Notes: a model not told the origin generated them from the sequence alone. DNA of 64,000 bases from Paracoccus litorisediminis (GCF_009711205.1 NZ_WMIG01000004.1:186001-250000); one strand, 5' to 3'. Shown: positions 18,101 to 27,183, counted from the stretch's first letter. Program-made: numbers and translations.

Positions 18101-18382
18101 ATGTCCAAATCCAACCCAACCAGAGGAGCCACCTGCGTCAGCAGGCGGCCTGACAAGATGCAACTGACTCTAGAACGCCCCGTGCGCGACCTGCGCGCGC
18201 CTCTTGACGACCTTATCGACAATCACGGACTGGTCCGCGTCGGAATTGCGCTGATGCGTGCGGCCCTGCGGCGCGGCAAAAACCGCCCTCCGCCGGTCAC
18301 CGGCCTCACGCCGCATCTGCTGCGCGACATCGGCCTTGAGCCGGGACGCCGCAGCACCCGTGGCGACAGGCTCCGCTACTAG
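18101..18382 (+). CDS. DUF1127-like small basic protein
   Basis: A 93-residue Arg-rich protein whose C-terminal region, LTPHLLRDIGLEPGR, matches the DUF1127 hallmark (hLLRDIGL). DUF1127 proteins are short, basic, and in Rhodobacteraceae are often stress-induced and RNA-associated. The start is uncertain: ATG at 18101 has no good ribosome site, and ATG at 18158 (MQLTLERP, 74 residues) fits the family better. The stop TAG shares the palindrome CTAG with the stop of the convergent DMT gene, a four-base tail-to-tail overlap. Confidence 0.65.
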   Translation: MSKSNPTRGATCVSRRPDKMQLTLERPVRDLRAPLDDLIDNHGLVRVGIALMRAALRRGKNRPPPVTGLTPHLLRDIGLEPGRRSTRGDRLRY

Positions 18383-19290
18383 ACTTCCTTCAACGCATCG
18401 GGCGGCGGGGTCACAACCCGCCGCATCCGCGCCTCGCGCAAGGTGATGTAGCAGATCGCCCCGATCATCACCGCGCCGCCGATCAGCACCCACAGGTCCA
18501 CCGGCTCGGCAAAGACCAGCGCGCCCAGCAGACTGGCCCAGATCAGCTGCAGAAAGACGACGGGCTGGGTCACGGTCAGCGGTGCCGCGGCAAAGGCCCG
18601 CGTCATCGCGTAATGCCCGGCAGTCGCAAAAAACGCGGTGCAGGCCAGCACGGCGCATTGCAGCAGCGTCGGCTGGACCCAGTTCATCGCCGCAAAGGGC
18701 GCAAGCCCGATACAGACGGTCAGCGACATCATTGCCACGACCACGGCGGCCGGGACCTGCTCGGACAGGCGCTTGGCCACCAGATAGGACGCGCCGAACG
18801 TCACCGAGGCCCCCAGCTGCGCGATATGCCCCGGCTCCAGCACCCGCAGACCGGGACGCAGCACGATCAACGCTCCGCAAAGCGCAACCGCAATCGCCAG
18901 CGCCCGCCGCCACGAGATCCGCTCACCCATCAGCAGCGCCGCACCGATGGTCACCACGATGGGGTTCAGAAACCCGATCGCCGTCACCTCGGCCACGGTG
19001 ATGCGGGCCATGGCATAGAACCACAGGATCACCGCCAGCGTGTGCAACCCGCCACGCAGGGCGAACATCGACCAGATGCGCGGCGTAAACCCGCGGCGCA
19101 AGGCGGGAAGCAGCAGGGGAATCAGAAAGACCAGCCCAAAGGCGAAACGGATGAAGGCGCCTTCGGCAGCGGGCAACGCCTGTCCCAGCCAGCGCACCGT
19201 GCCATTCACGGCGACAAAGCTCAGACCTGCGGCCAGCATCCAGAAAATGCCGATCAGATCTCGGCGCGTTGTCTCGGACATCTCTCTCAT
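18379..19290 (-). CDS. EamA/DMT family transporter
   Basis: Drug/metabolite exporter-type inner membrane protein of about 303 residues with ten hydrophobic segments in two EamA halves: FWMLAAGLSFVAVNGTVRWLG opening the first and AQLGASVTFGASYLVAKRLS the second. It resembles S-adenosylmethionine-uptake or riboflavin-type DMT carriers, but the substrate cannot be read from sequence. The start is 19290 (MREM) or 19281 (MSETTRRD); the longer frame runs into terminator sequence. Convergent with the DUF1127 gene. Confidence 0.85.
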   Translation of the reverse strand: MREMSETTRRDLIGIFWMLAAGLSFVAVNGTVRWLGQALPAAEGAFIRFAFGLVFLIPLLLPALRRGFTPRIWSMFALRGGLHTLAVILWFYAMARITVAEVTAIGFLNPIVVTIGAALLMGERISWRRALAIAVALCGALIVLRPGLRVLEPGHIAQLGASVTFGASYLVAKRLSEQVPAAVVVAMMSLTVCIGLAPFAAMNWVQPTLLQCAVLACTAFFATAGHYAMTRAFAAAPLTVTQPVVFLQLIWASLLGALVFAEPVDLWVLIGGAVMIGAICYITLREARMRRVVTPPPDALKEV

Positions 19291-19342
19291 GACGCAAGCC
19301 ATGACCGCTTGCCGGTGCAGGCGCAAGCCACCCTGCCCCGGC

Positions 19343-19382
19343 CCGGAAAAAGAAACGGGCCGCGATGCATCACGGCCCGTTT
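19343..19382 (-). terminator. Rho-independent terminator for yebC
   Basis: On the minus strand, AAACGGGCCG (19382-19373) pairs with CGGCCCGTTT (19362-19353), with TGATGCATC-type centre pairing nearly through the middle, and is followed by CTTTTTCC. It lies 40 bases after the yebC stop. Confidence 0.8.
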
Positions 19383-19421
19383 CCTTGCTTTCCCACTGCC
19401 CCGCCAAAGGCGGGGGCGGCG

Positions 19422-20162
19422 TTACAACTGCGCGGCCACGTCTTCGGGAATGTCGAAGTTCCCGGTGACGTTCTGCACGTCGTCATCTTCCTCCAGCGCG
19501 TCCAGCAGCTTCATCAGCTTCTGCGCGGTTTCCAGATCGATCTCGGTCGGGGCCTGCGGCTTCCAGATCAGCTTGGCATGCTCGGATTCGCCAAGGCTGG
19601 CCTCCAGCGCGGTCGAGACCTCGGCCAGATCGGTATCCGAGGTATAGATCCAGTGGCCGTCCTCGTCGCTTTCGACATCCTCGGCGCCAGCCTCCAGCGC
19701 AGCCATCATCACGGTGTCCGCGTCACCGGCGCTGGCCGCGTACATGATCTCGCCCTTGCGGTCGAACATGAAGTTCACCGAGCCTGTCTGGCCCAGATCG
19801 CCGCCATGCTTGGTGAAATAGCTGCGCACGTTGGACGCCGTACGGTTGCGGTTGTCGGTCATCGCCTCGACGATGATCGCGATGCCGTTCGGGCCGTAGC
19901 CCTCATAGCGGATCTCGTCATAGTTCTCGGCGTCGCCGCCTTGCGATTTCTTGATCGCGCGGTCGATCACGTCCTTGGGGACCGAGTTCGACTTGGCTTC
20001 CTTCACCGCAAGACGCAGGCGCGGGTTCTTGTCGGGATCGGGATCGCCCATCTTCGCGGCGACGGTGATTTCTTTGGCCAGTTTCGAAAACAGCTTGGAG
20101 CGCAGCTTGTCCTGCTTGCCCTTCCGGTGCTGGATGTTGGCCCACTTGGAATGGCCTGCCAT
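19422..20162 (-). CDS. YebC/PmpR family DNA-binding protein / translation factor
   Basis: A 246-residue YebC protein starting with the invariant [18 protein letters not shown] and containing [35 protein letters not shown]. Family members are described both as regulators (PmpR) and, more recently, as factors relieving ribosome stalling. In many genomes yebC lies near ruvC; here it is not. Start 20162 is fixed by the conserved N-terminus. A strong terminator follows. Confidence 0.94.
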   Translation of the reverse strand: MAGHSKWANIQHRKGKQDKLRSKLFSKLAKEITVAAKMGDPDPDKNPRLRLAVKEAKSNSVPKDVIDRAIKKSQGGDAENYDEIRYEGYGPNGIAIIVEAMTDNRNRTASNVRSYFTKHGGDLGQTGSVNFMFDRKGEIMYAASAGDADTVMMAALEAGAEDVESDEDGHWIYTSDTDLAEVSTALEASLGESEHAKLIWKPQAPTEIDLETAQKLMKLLDALEEDDDVQNVTGNFDIPEDVAAQL

Positions 20163-20230
20163 GGTACTACCCAATATTGCTGTGGATTATTGCAGGCGCT
20201 TTTAGTCAGACAGCGCCCGCGCCGCAAGCA

Positions 20231-20479
20231 CTACGCCCCGCGCGACTGCCGCTTGAGCACTTCGGACAGGACATACAGCCGCAATGCGGTCGCAAGTCCG
20301 ACCTCGGGCGGGCGCTTGCTGTCGATGGCGGCGATCAGCGCGGCCGCCGTTTCTTCCTGCGATTTGGCGATATCGCGCAATTCGCGCCAGAAGGCATCTT
20401 CAAGACTGACCGAGGTGCGATGTCCGCCGATGGTGACCGATCGTTTCACGGGCGGGGACATCGCAGGCAGGTCAGGCAT
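20231..20479 (-). CDS. Ribbon-helix-helix domain protein
   Basis: An 82-residue protein with the RHH_4 pattern: KRSVTIGGHRTSVSLEDAFWRELRDIAKSQ, a beta strand followed by two helices, then EETAAALIAAIDS and ATALRLYVLSEVL. It is probably a small DNA-binding regulator. ATG at 20479 overlaps the DUF4169 stop by eight bases (ATGCCTGA); an alternative ATG is at 20488. The chain fumC - DUF4169 - RHH is continuous and overlapping. Confidence 0.8.
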   Translation of the reverse strand: MPDLPAMSPPVKRSVTIGGHRTSVSLEDAFWRELRDIAKSQEETAAALIAAIDSKRPPEVGLATALRLYVLSEVLKRQSRGA

Positions 20480-20675
20480 CGTCGCCATCCTCGCGCCGGT
20501 GCTGGTCCAGATGCCGGGCGGCGCGGGCCTTGGCATCGGCGTCGGTCAGCTTCTCGGCCTTGCTGCGGCCGAATTTCGCGGCATTCGCATCGCCCTGCTT
20601 GCGGGCGGTATCACGGGCGGCGCTTTTGCGCGCCGCCCGCAGGTTGATGATCTTGGCTGATCCGTTTCCGGTCAA
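20472..20675 (-). CDS. DUF4169 family small protein, TTG start
   Basis: A 67-residue, strongly charged protein (IINLRAARKSAARDTARKQG, then KAEKLTDADAKARAARHLDQH) matching DUF4169, a family of unknown function common in Rhodobacteraceae. The start is inferred as TTG at 20675, because GGAGG lies six bases upstream and family members start just before IINLR; an ATG at 20693 would overlap fumC by 17 bases and place that GGAGG inside the gene. It begins one base past the fumC stop. Confidence 0.72.
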   Translation of the reverse strand: MTGNGSAKIINLRAARKSAARDTARKQGDANAAKFGRSKAEKLTDADAKARAARHLDQHRREDGDDA

Positions 20676-20676
20676 C

Positions 20677-22071
20677 TCAATCCTCCGGCCCAACCATCAG
20701 TTCCGGCCGCACGACGCGGTCGAAGGTCTCGCCATCGACAAAACCAAGGGCAATCGCCTCTTCGCGCAGCGTGGTGCCGTTCTTATGCGCGGTCTTGGCC
20801 ACTTTGGTCGCATTGTCATAGCCGATGGTCGGGGCCAGTGCCGTCACCAGCATCAGCGATTCCTTCATCAGCTTGTCGATGCGCGGAATGTTCGCCTGCG
20901 TGCCGACGACCATGTTGTCGGTGAACGAACCCGCCGCGTCGCCCAGCAGCTGCATGGATTGCAGCACGTTATAGGACATCATCGGGTTATAGACGTTCAG
21001 CTCGAAATGGCCTTGCGAACCGGCGAAACCAATGGCCGCGTCATTGCCCATGACATGTGCGCAAACCATGGTCAGCGCTTCGGCTTGGGTCGGGTTGACC
21101 TTGCCCGGCATGATCGACGAGCCCGGCTCGTTTTCCGGCAGGATCAGCTCGCCCAGACCCGAGCGTGGGCCGGAACCCAGCAGACGCATGTCATTGGCGA
21201 TCTTGAACAGCGAACCTGCGACAGTTTTCAGCGCGCCCGAGAAGAAGACCATCGCGTCATGCGCGGCCAGCGCCTCGAATTTGTTCGGCGCGGTGACGAA
21301 AGGCAGTCCCGAGATCTTGGCGATTTCCGCCGCAATTGCGGTGTCCCAGCCCTTCTTGGTGTTCAGACCGGTGCCGACAGCCGTGCCGCCCTGCGCCAGT
21401 TCATAGATGTCACCCAGCGCCAGCTTGACGCGCTCGATGCCCTTGGCGACCTGATGGGCGTAGCCGCCGAACTCCTGACCCAGGGTCAGCGGCGTCGCAT
21501 CCTGCGTATGGGTGCGGCCGATCTTGATGATGTCCTTGAATTCTTCGGACTTCGCGACCAGCGCGGCATGCAGCTTTTCCAGACCGGGGATCAGGACGTC
21601 GCGCGCCTGCATACCGATGGCCACGTGCATGGCAGTCGGGAAAGTGTCGTTCGAGGACTGACCCATGTTCACATGGTCATTTGGGTGGACGGGCTTTTTC
21701 GAACCCATCACGCCGCCCATGATCTCGATGGCGCGGTTCGAGACCACTTCGTTCGCGTTCATGTTCGACTGCGTGCCCGAGCCGGTCTGCCAGACCACCA
21801 GCGGGAAGTTGTCGTCAAACTTGCCAGCCGCGACTTCCGAGGCCGCCTGAACCATCGCGCGGCCCAGATCCGCATCCAGATTGCCGGTGGCCATGTTCAC
21901 TTCGGCAGCCGCCTGCTTGATGATGCCAAGCGCGCGGATGATCGCGACGGGCTGCTTTTCCCAGCCGATCGGGAAGTTGATGATCGAGCGCTGGGTCTGC
22001 GCGCCCCAGTACTTGTCGGCAGGAACCTCGAGCGGGCCGAAGCTGTCGGTCTCGGTGCGGGTATTGGTCAT
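20677..22071 (-). CDS. fumC: Fumarate hydratase, class II
   Basis: Reversible hydration of fumarate to malate in the TCA cycle; iron-free, oxygen-stable homotetramer. The 464-residue product has the fumarase/aspartase signature [13 protein letters not shown], the substrate residues in [15 protein letters not shown], and [16 protein letters not shown] precedes the ATG. Followed directly by DUF4169 and RHH genes. Confidence 0.97.
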   Translation of the reverse strand: MTNTRTETDSFGPLEVPADKYWGAQTQRSIINFPIGWEKQPVAIIRALGIIKQAAAEVNMATGNLDADLGRAMVQAASEVAAGKFDDNFPLVVWQTGSGTQSNMNANEVVSNRAIEIMGGVMGSKKPVHPNDHVNMGQSSNDTFPTAMHVAIGMQARDVLIPGLEKLHAALVAKSEEFKDIIKIGRTHTQDATPLTLGQEFGGYAHQVAKGIERVKLALGDIYELAQGGTAVGTGLNTKKGWDTAIAAEIAKISGLPFVTAPNKFEALAAHDAMVFFSGALKTVAGSLFKIANDMRLLGSGPRSGLGELILPENEPGSSIMPGKVNPTQAEALTMVCAHVMGNDAAIGFAGSQGHFELNVYNPMMSYNVLQSMQLLGDAAGSFTDNMVVGTQANIPRIDKLMKESLMLVTALAPTIGYDNATKVAKTAHKNGTTLREEAIALGFVDGETFDRVVRPELMVGPED

Positions 22072-22155
22072 GTCATATTCCCTCGCGGTTTTGCGGGCGT
22101 TCTATCCCCCACGCCGCGGATTCGCAAATGGTATACGAATGTATGCCGTTAGCGA

Positions 22156-22710
22156 TCACAGTTTCTGGCGAAAGACGTAGACCCGCGCCGGCGGCAGATT
22201 CGCCCAGATCCGGCGGCTTTTTTCGTGCCTTAGTCCAAAGCGCGTCCTGACCGCCTCTGACAGCGGCACGACCGGACCATAGGTGATTTGCACGAAAGGC
22301 GCGCCCGGCTTCATCATTGCCAGCGAAGCGCCCAGAATGGCCGCTTGCAGGTCGTCCGGCATCGGCAGGGTCGGCACCCCAGAAATCACCGCTTCCAGCC
22401 CCCGCCGCCCCGCATTCACCATTTCCTGTGCGGGCAGGTTGTGGACCTGCACGCCCGGAAAACGCTGGCGCAAACGACTGCAAAAGGCGGCGTTCAGCTC
22501 ATAGAGTTCAAGCCGTTCTGGCGGCAGACCGCGTGCCAGGATCGCCTTGGTGATGGTGCCGGTGCCCGCGCCGATCTCGGCCACGGCCTCCATCCGGGGA
22601 TCGACCAGCCGCGCCATTTCCCGCGCCACCGCCCGCCCCGTCGGAGCAATCGCGCGAATTTCGCGGGGACGACGCAGGAACTGACCCAGAAAAAGCGACA
22701 GATCGGACAA
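22156..22710 (-). CDS. Phospholipid N-methyltransferase-like SAM enzyme
   Basis: Class I SAM methyltransferase of 184 residues with motif I VAEIGAGTGTITKAIL (residues 43-57) and the acidic post-I ELYELNAAFC. The overall pattern, including the N-terminal FLRRPREIRAIAPTGRAVA and ISGVPTLPMPD, is that of COG3963 phospholipid N-methyltransferases (Sinorhizobium PmtA type), which make phosphatidylcholine from phosphatidylethanolamine; KsgA-type rRNA methylases are the alternative. The start is TTG at 22710 with GGAGG five bases upstream. Substrate is inference. Confidence 0.7.
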   Translation of the reverse strand: MSDLSLFLGQFLRRPREIRAIAPTGRAVAREMARLVDPRMEAVAEIGAGTGTITKAILARGLPPERLELYELNAAFCSRLRQRFPGVQVHNLPAQEMVNAGRRGLEAVISGVPTLPMPDDLQAAILGASLAMMKPGAPFVQITYGPVVPLSEAVRTRFGLRHEKSRRIWANLPPARVYVFRQKL

Positions 22711-22775
22711 GGCGGCCTCCAGCTATCATGCTAGAGCCCGCCTGTAATTCGTCCGGGTTTCAGGAATGTGACGGG

Positions 22776-23249
22776 CTACTTGCGCCACTTGTCGAGGCTG
22801 ACGACCTCGGCACCGCCCTTGGGCGCATCATCGCCGCCATCGTCATCCTCGGCCTCGTCAAGGATCTCTTCCTCGTCTTCGTCCTCGTCGTCATCGGGCT
22901 GGCTTTCGAAGCGCAGGCCGAATTCGACCGACGGATCGACAAAGGTCCGCACCGCGTCGAAGGGGATATACAGCGGCTCGGGCGAGTTGCCGAAATTCAG
23001 CGTGATGTTGAACCCGACCGGCGTCACTTCCAGATTGTCGAACCAATGCTGGATGACGATGGTCATCTCATCGGGATAACGTTCGCGCAGCCAGTCGGCG
23101 ATTTCGACATCAGGATCGCGGGTGTCGAAGGTGATGAAGAAATGATGCTCTCCCGGCAGCCCTTCCTCAGCCACGGCCCTCAGGACATCCGCAATCAGCC
23201 GTTGCATGGCCCGATGCATCATCCCGCCGTAATCGATTCCCCGCACCAT
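22776..23249 (-). CDS. sspB: SspB family ClpXP specificity adaptor
   Basis: Alpha-type SspB, which tethers ssrA-tagged and other substrates to ClpXP. The 157-residue product has the conserved fold segment FFITFDTRDPDVEIADWLRERYPDEMTIVIQHWF and FNITLNFGNSPEPLYIPF. A long acidic linker (DDDEDEDEEE, about residues 119-142) leads to the C-terminal VVSLDKWRK, typical of the ClpX-docking tail. GGGAGAAG precedes the ATG. Confidence 0.9.
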   Translation of the reverse strand: MVRGIDYGGMMHRAMQRLIADVLRAVAEEGLPGEHHFFITFDTRDPDVEIADWLRERYPDEMTIVIQHWFDNLEVTPVGFNITLNFGNSPEPLYIPFDAVRTFVDPSVEFGLRFESQPDDDEDEDEEEILDEAEDDDGGDDAPKGGAEVVSLDKWRK

Positions 23250-23349
23250 GGGCTTCTCCCTAGATCCTGTCGGTCAGCATAGGGGATTGCGCCCCTTTGA
23301 AAACCCCTAGCACCGGTGCGAAAGGTTGCCAACGGGTCGCAAGAGCGCC

Positions 23350-23370
23350 TTCACCGTTTCACAAATACCC
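23350..23370 (-). repeat. GGGTATTT motif copy upstream of sspB
   Basis: Read on the minus strand: GGGTATTT, GTGA, AACG, GT, GAA. It lies between the tRNA-Asp pair and sspB, about 100 bases before the sspB ATG. Confidence 0.7.
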
Positions 23371-23382
23371 ATGCCAAGATCC

Positions 23383-23413
23383 GCCGAAAACGCGAAACGG
23401 CCCCGAAAGGGGC
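23383..23413 (-). terminator. Terminator after the tRNA-Asp pair
   Basis: On the minus strand, GCCCC-TTTC-GGGGC (23413-23400) is followed by CGTTTCGCGTTTT, 31 bases past the 3' end of the second transcribed tRNA-Asp. Confidence 0.55.
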
Positions 23414-23443
23414 ATAGCGTTTCTGCATTTTAAAGGGAAATGA

Positions 23444-23520
23444 TGGCGCGGTTGACGGGGCTCGAACCCGCGACCCCCGGCGTGACAGGCCGGTACTCTA
23501 ACCAACTGAGCTACAACCGC
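23444..23520 (-). tRNA. tRNA-Asp (GTC)
   Basis: A 77-base cloverleaf with encoded CCA. The acceptor arms are GCGGTTG and CAACCGC; the anticodon arm is CCGGC-CTGTCAC-GCCGG (anticodon GTC) and the T loop is GGGTTCGAACCCC. It is identical over its whole length to the copy at 23552-23628. Confidence 0.97.
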
Positions 23521-23551
23521 GCATCATTTTTGACGAAAACCTGAAGCAGAG

Positions 23552-23628
23552 TGGCGCGGTTGACGGGGCTCGAACCCGCGACCCCCGGCGTGACAGGCCG
23601 GTACTCTAACCAACTGAGCTACAACCGC
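23552..23628 (-). tRNA. tRNA-Asp (GTC), second copy
   Basis: Same 77-base sequence as the preceding feature, 31 bases upstream on the minus strand, so the two are likely co-transcribed. As a GUN-anticodon tRNA it is a substrate for the Tgt encoded at 7.4-8.6 kb. Confidence 0.97.
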
Positions 23629-23742
23629 TCTCTGCTTCCCCAGTTCGTCTCTGGAGTGCCGGCGGTTTACGCAGAGAGCCGGGTGGCGTCAAGGCCGTTT
23701 TCGGCAAAAAACACATCGACGCAAAAAACTTCTGTGGAAAGC

Positions 23743-23769
23743 AAAAAGGGGCGCCCCAAAGGACGCCCC
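23743..23769 (-). terminator. Rho-independent terminator for the PRC-barrel gene
   Basis: On the minus strand GGGGCGTCC-TTTG-GGGCGCCCC (9 bp with one G-U pair) is followed by TTTTTG, 37 bases after the stop codon. Confidence 0.85.
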
Positions 23770-23805
23770 ACAACCGGTTGGCGCATGCCACTTGCAAAGG
23801 CGTCG

Positions 23806-24567
23806 TTACTTGCGGACGGTCTTCTCGTCGAAGTCAGGCAGGGCCTGCAGTTCTTCCTTGGTGTAGTTGGTGGCAAAGAAGGTGTCATTGCCGACCGAGA
23901 TCATGTGGATCGCGTCCACGCCCAGCAGCACCTTTTTCGCGCCGATGCCAAGGAAACCGCCGATATCGGCAATATAGCCCAGCACCTGCCCGGAATCGTT
24001 CAGCACGATATCATTGACCTTGGCGATGTCCTGCCATTCGGCGGGGCGCTGCTCCAGCGTCGCGGGCTGGCTCCAATCGGTCGACGAGGGCTGGTTGGTG
24101 GTCCAGATGCGGCGGCTGGTCAGCCACGAGCCCAGCAGGCCCGGATCGGCCTCGGAAATCGCGGGCGGGTTCACATCGGGCGGCGTCACCGGAGCGGCGG
24201 CCACCGCCTCAACCGCCGAATCCGCCGCGTCCGAGGCAGCTGCCTCGGCTTCCTTGGCGGCGTCGGCGGCAGTCTCGGCTGCGGCATCGCCCGTTACCTG
24301 CGCGGCATTCGCCGCTTCGTCGGCGGCGGTTGCCGCAGCATCCGCCGCAGCATCGGCAGCCGAGGCAGCCTCATCCACCGCCTGTTCGGCTGCGGCCCCG
24401 GCCTCGGTTGCTGCAGCATCGGCTGCGTCCTTGGCCTGCTCAGCGGCGGTCTCGGCCGTCTGGGCAGCCTCGGCGGCCTGCTCGACGGGGGCCACGGGTG
24501 CGGCAGTCTGTGCATAGGCCGGTACGGCAAAGGCCAAAGCAGCGGCAGCGATGACAAAGGGTTTCAT
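23806..24567 (-). CDS. Secreted alanine-rich PRC-barrel protein
   Basis: A 253-residue precursor with a signal peptide ending at VPAYAQ (residue 20). Residues 25-145 are an extremely Ala-rich, Asp/Glu-spaced helical stretch (EQAAEAAQTAETAAEQAKDAA style), resembling apolipoprotein- or LEA-like amphipathic repeats. A PRC-barrel-type domain follows (AEWQDIAKVNDIVLNDSGQVLGYIADIGGFLGIGAKKVLL, then DFDEKTVRK). The domain has lost the photosynthetic context of PRC-H; such periplasmic PRC proteins are common in Rhodobacterales and of unknown role. The Ala-rich part also creates large shadow ORFs on the other strand. Confidence 0.85.
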   Translation of the reverse strand: MKPFVIAAAALAFAVPAYAQTAAPVAPVEQAAEAAQTAETAAEQAKDAADAAATEAGAAAEQAVDEAASAADAAADAAATAADEAANAAQVTGDAAAETAADAAKEAEAAASDAADSAVEAVAAAPVTPPDVNPPAISEADPGLLGSWLTSRRIWTTNQPSSTDWSQPATLEQRPAEWQDIAKVNDIVLNDSGQVLGYIADIGGFLGIGAKKVLLGVDAIHMISVGNDTFFATNYTKEELQALPDFDEKTVRK

Positions 24568-24724
24568 GGACGATGTCCTTTCCGGTTGTCGTTTTCTTGG
24601 GGTGACGGCGGGGCCATCCTATGGCTCTGAAACGTCACGAAATCTCGCTTCGTTCCGTTCCTGCGGAAGCTTTTTCGATCACGAATAGGTAAGCCGCAGG
24701 CGGGGATCGCGCGGTCGGGGCTGG

Positions 24725-25837
24725 TTACCCGCCCAGCCGGGGATGGCTGATGCGCCCACCGCAGACCGGTCCCGGCGCCCCGGTGGTGCCCGGCCCCGAT
24801 GTCGACAAGCCCCGCAGCACCCGCACCGCAAGCCAGCCAAAGGCCTGCGCCTCAAGCATGTCGCCATCCAGCCCGGCTTCCTCGACCGGGGCGACCCGGC
24901 AGGGCAACCGCGCGGCCAGCGCCGCCATCATCGCGCCATTATGCCGCCCCCCGCCGCAGACCAGCACCAGTTCCGGCGCTTGCGGCAGCAGCGCCACCCC
25001 AGCAGCGACCGCCGCAGCCGCGGCATGGGTCAGCGTCGCGGCCGCGTCAGCATCCGCCAGCTCCGCGACCCCTGCCAGCAGATCGGGAAAGGCGTCCCGG
25101 TCCAGCGATTTCGGCAGGGGCCGGGCGAAATGCGGATGGGTCAGGAAACGGGTGATCACCTCTTCATCGGGGGTCCCGGCCGCGGCCAGCGCGCCTCCCT
25201 CATCGCGCAGCAGACCACGTCGCGCCCGCATCAGGTCGTTCACCGGCGCATTGGCCGGGCCGGTATCAAAGGCAATACAGGCCCCTTCCGTTTCGGGCGC
25301 GGAGGCCGAGGGATCAACCCATGTCAGGTTGCCGACCCCGCCAAGGTTCAGGAAAGCGACCGGCGCGCGCGGCAGCAGCCCCTGCCCCATCGCCCATTCG
25401 GCGCAGGCCCAGTGAAAGAAGGGTGCAAGCGGCGCGCCCTCGCCGCCCTGTCGTACATCCTCGCTGCGGAAATCCCAGACCACCGGGCGGTCCAGCCTGC
25501 GCGCCAAGGCCGCGCCGTCGCCGGCCTGATGCGTGCCGCGGCCGTGCGGGTCATGGGCCAGGGTCTGGCCGTGATAGCCGATCAGCTGCGCCTCGGGGAA
25601 GTCATCCGCCAATGCGGCATGGGCAGCGACGGACAGTTCCGCCGCCTCGGCCACATCCGGCCCACCCGGCCATTGCCCAAGGGCGGAATGCAGCATCGTC
25701 GATTCATTGCCCGAATAGGCGCGATAGGCGCTGCGCCCGAAACCACCGATCCGGCGTCCGTCGGTTTCGATCATCGCCGCATCCACCCCGTCCAGCGAGG
25801 TCCCCGACATCATCCCCAGCGCTTGCAGCATATCCAT
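24725..25837 (-). CDS. anmK: Anhydro-N-acetylmuramic acid kinase
   Basis: Phosphorylates and opens 1,6-anhydro-MurNAc released from murein turnover to give MurNAc-6-phosphate. The 370-residue ASKHA-fold kinase starts [24 protein letters not shown], the ATP-binding signature, and has [37 protein letters not shown] and [12 protein letters not shown] at 25837 follows AAGGGAAAGTG; GTG at 25840 is in frame. No murQ is adjacent. Divergent from tyrS with 56 bases between. Confidence 0.94.
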   Translation of the reverse strand: MDMLQALGMMSGTSLDGVDAAMIETDGRRIGGFGRSAYRAYSGNESTMLHSALGQWPGGPDVAEAAELSVAAHAALADDFPEAQLIGYHGQTLAHDPHGRGTHQAGDGAALARRLDRPVVWDFRSEDVRQGGEGAPLAPFFHWACAEWAMGQGLLPRAPVAFLNLGGVGNLTWVDPSASAPETEGACIAFDTGPANAPVNDLMRARRGLLRDEGGALAAAGTPDEEVITRFLTHPHFARPLPKSLDRDAFPDLLAGVAELADADAAATLTHAAAAAVAAGVALLPQAPELVLVCGGGRHNGAMMAALAARLPCRVAPVEEAGLDGDMLEAQAFGWLAVRVLRGLSTSGPGTTGAPGPVCGGRISHPRLGG

Positions 25838-25893
25838 CACTTTCCCTTTGCCCTTGGCGACGGTATATCCGCGCCATTCGAAAGGAAAAGCTC

Positions 25894-27138
25894 ATGACCT
25901 ATTATGCCAAGTCCGAATTCCTCCATGTCATGATGGAGCGCGGCTATCTGGCGGACTGCACCGATCTGCAGGCCCTGGACGACGCCCTCATCGAAGGTCC
26001 GGTCACGGCATATATCGGTTATGACGCGACGGCGGCCAGCCTGCATGTCGGGCACCTGCTGAACATCATGATGCTGCGCTGGTTCCAGAAGACCGGCAAC
26101 CGACCCATCACCCTGATGGGCGGCGGCACCACCAAGGTCGGCGATCCGTCCTTCCGCAGCGAGGAACGCCCGCTGCTGACCGCCGATGCCATCCAGTCGA
26201 ATATCGACGGGATGGGTCAGGTCTTTGCCCGCTACCTCGATTACGGGGATGGCAAGGCCAAGATGCTGAACAATGCGGAATGGCTGGATAACCTGAACTA
26301 CCTCGATTTCCTGCGCGACATCGGGCGGCATTTCTCGGTCAACCGGATGCTGTCCTTTGAATCGGTGAAGTCGCGGCTGGATCGCGAGCAGTCGCTGTCC
26401 TTCCTTGAATTCAACTACATGATCCTGCAGGCCTATGACTTCCTTGAGCTGTACCGGCGCTACGACTGCCGCTTGCAGATGGGCGGCTCGGATCAGTGGG
26501 GCAATATCATCAACGGGATCGACCTGACCCGCCGCGTGCTGGATGGGGAAATCTTTGGCCTGACCTCGCCGCTGCTGACGACCTCGGACGGGCGCAAGAT
26601 GGGCAAGTCGGCCGGCGGAGCGGTCTGGCTGAATGGCGCGATGCTGTCGCCCTACGAGTTCTGGCAGTTCTGGCGCAACTCGACCGATGCAGATGTCGGC
26701 CGCTTCCTGAAGCTGTACACCGACCTGCCGGTCGATGAATGCAACCGTCTGGGCGCGTTGCAGGGATCGGAAATCAACGCGGCCAAGATCATCCTGGCCA
26801 ATGAGGTCACGACCCTGCTGCACGGGGCCGAAGCCGCAGCCTCCGCCGAGGCAACCGCGCGCGAAGTTTTCGAACAAGGCGGCGCGGGCGGTGATCTGGA
26901 AGTGGCCTTGGTCAGCACGGATGCCTTGGCCTCGGGCCTGTCGGTGGTGCAATTGCTGGTCCAGACCGGCATCGCCCCCTCGGGCAAGGAAGCCAAGCGC
27001 CTGATTGCCGAGGGCGGGCTGAAGCTGAACAACGAGGCGGTCAGCGACCCCCAATTAGCCGTCGATGCGGCGCTGATCGGGGACGGATTGAAGGTCTCGG
27101 TCGGCAAGAAAAAGCACCGCATGGTGCAGATCGGATAA
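25894..27138 (+). CDS. tyrS: Tyrosyl-tRNA synthetase
   Basis: Class I aminoacyl-tRNA synthetase of 414 residues. The HIGH motif appears as HVGH (51-54), the KMSKS motif as KMGKS near residue 235, the tyrosine pocket as [15 protein letters not shown], and MGGSDQWGN is characteristic. An S4 RNA-binding domain ends the protein ([22 protein letters not shown]). AAAGGAAAAG precedes the ATG. A strong terminator follows. Confidence 0.97.
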   Translation: MTYYAKSEFLHVMMERGYLADCTDLQALDDALIEGPVTAYIGYDATAASLHVGHLLNIMMLRWFQKTGNRPITLMGGGTTKVGDPSFRSEERPLLTADAIQSNIDGMGQVFARYLDYGDGKAKMLNNAEWLDNLNYLDFLRDIGRHFSVNRMLSFESVKSRLDREQSLSFLEFNYMILQAYDFLELYRRYDCRLQMGGSDQWGNIINGIDLTRRVLDGEIFGLTSPLLTTSDGRKMGKSAGGAVWLNGAMLSPYEFWQFWRNSTDADVGRFLKLYTDLPVDECNRLGALQGSEINAAKIILANEVTTLLHGAEAAASAEATAREVFEQGGAGGDLEVALVSTDALASGLSVVQLLVQTGIAPSGKEAKRLIAEGGLKLNNEAVSDPQLAVDAALIGDGLKVSVGKKKHRMVQIG

Positions 27139-27141
27139 ACG

Positions 27142-27169
27142 AAAGGCCGGGGGAAACCCCGGCCTTTTT
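27142..27169 (+). terminator. Rho-independent terminator for tyrS
   Basis: AAAGGCCGGGG-GAAA-CCCCGGCCTTT with a GAAA tetraloop, running into a T-rich tail immediately after the tyrS stop. Confidence 0.92.
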
Positions 27170-27183
27170 CATCGGAGAGCAGA

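Noticed and set aside
23444..23628. Integrated element or att sites at the tRNA-Asp pair, or at tRNA-Thr
   Set aside because: No integrase, no flanking partial tRNA repeat, and the genes around are housekeeping.
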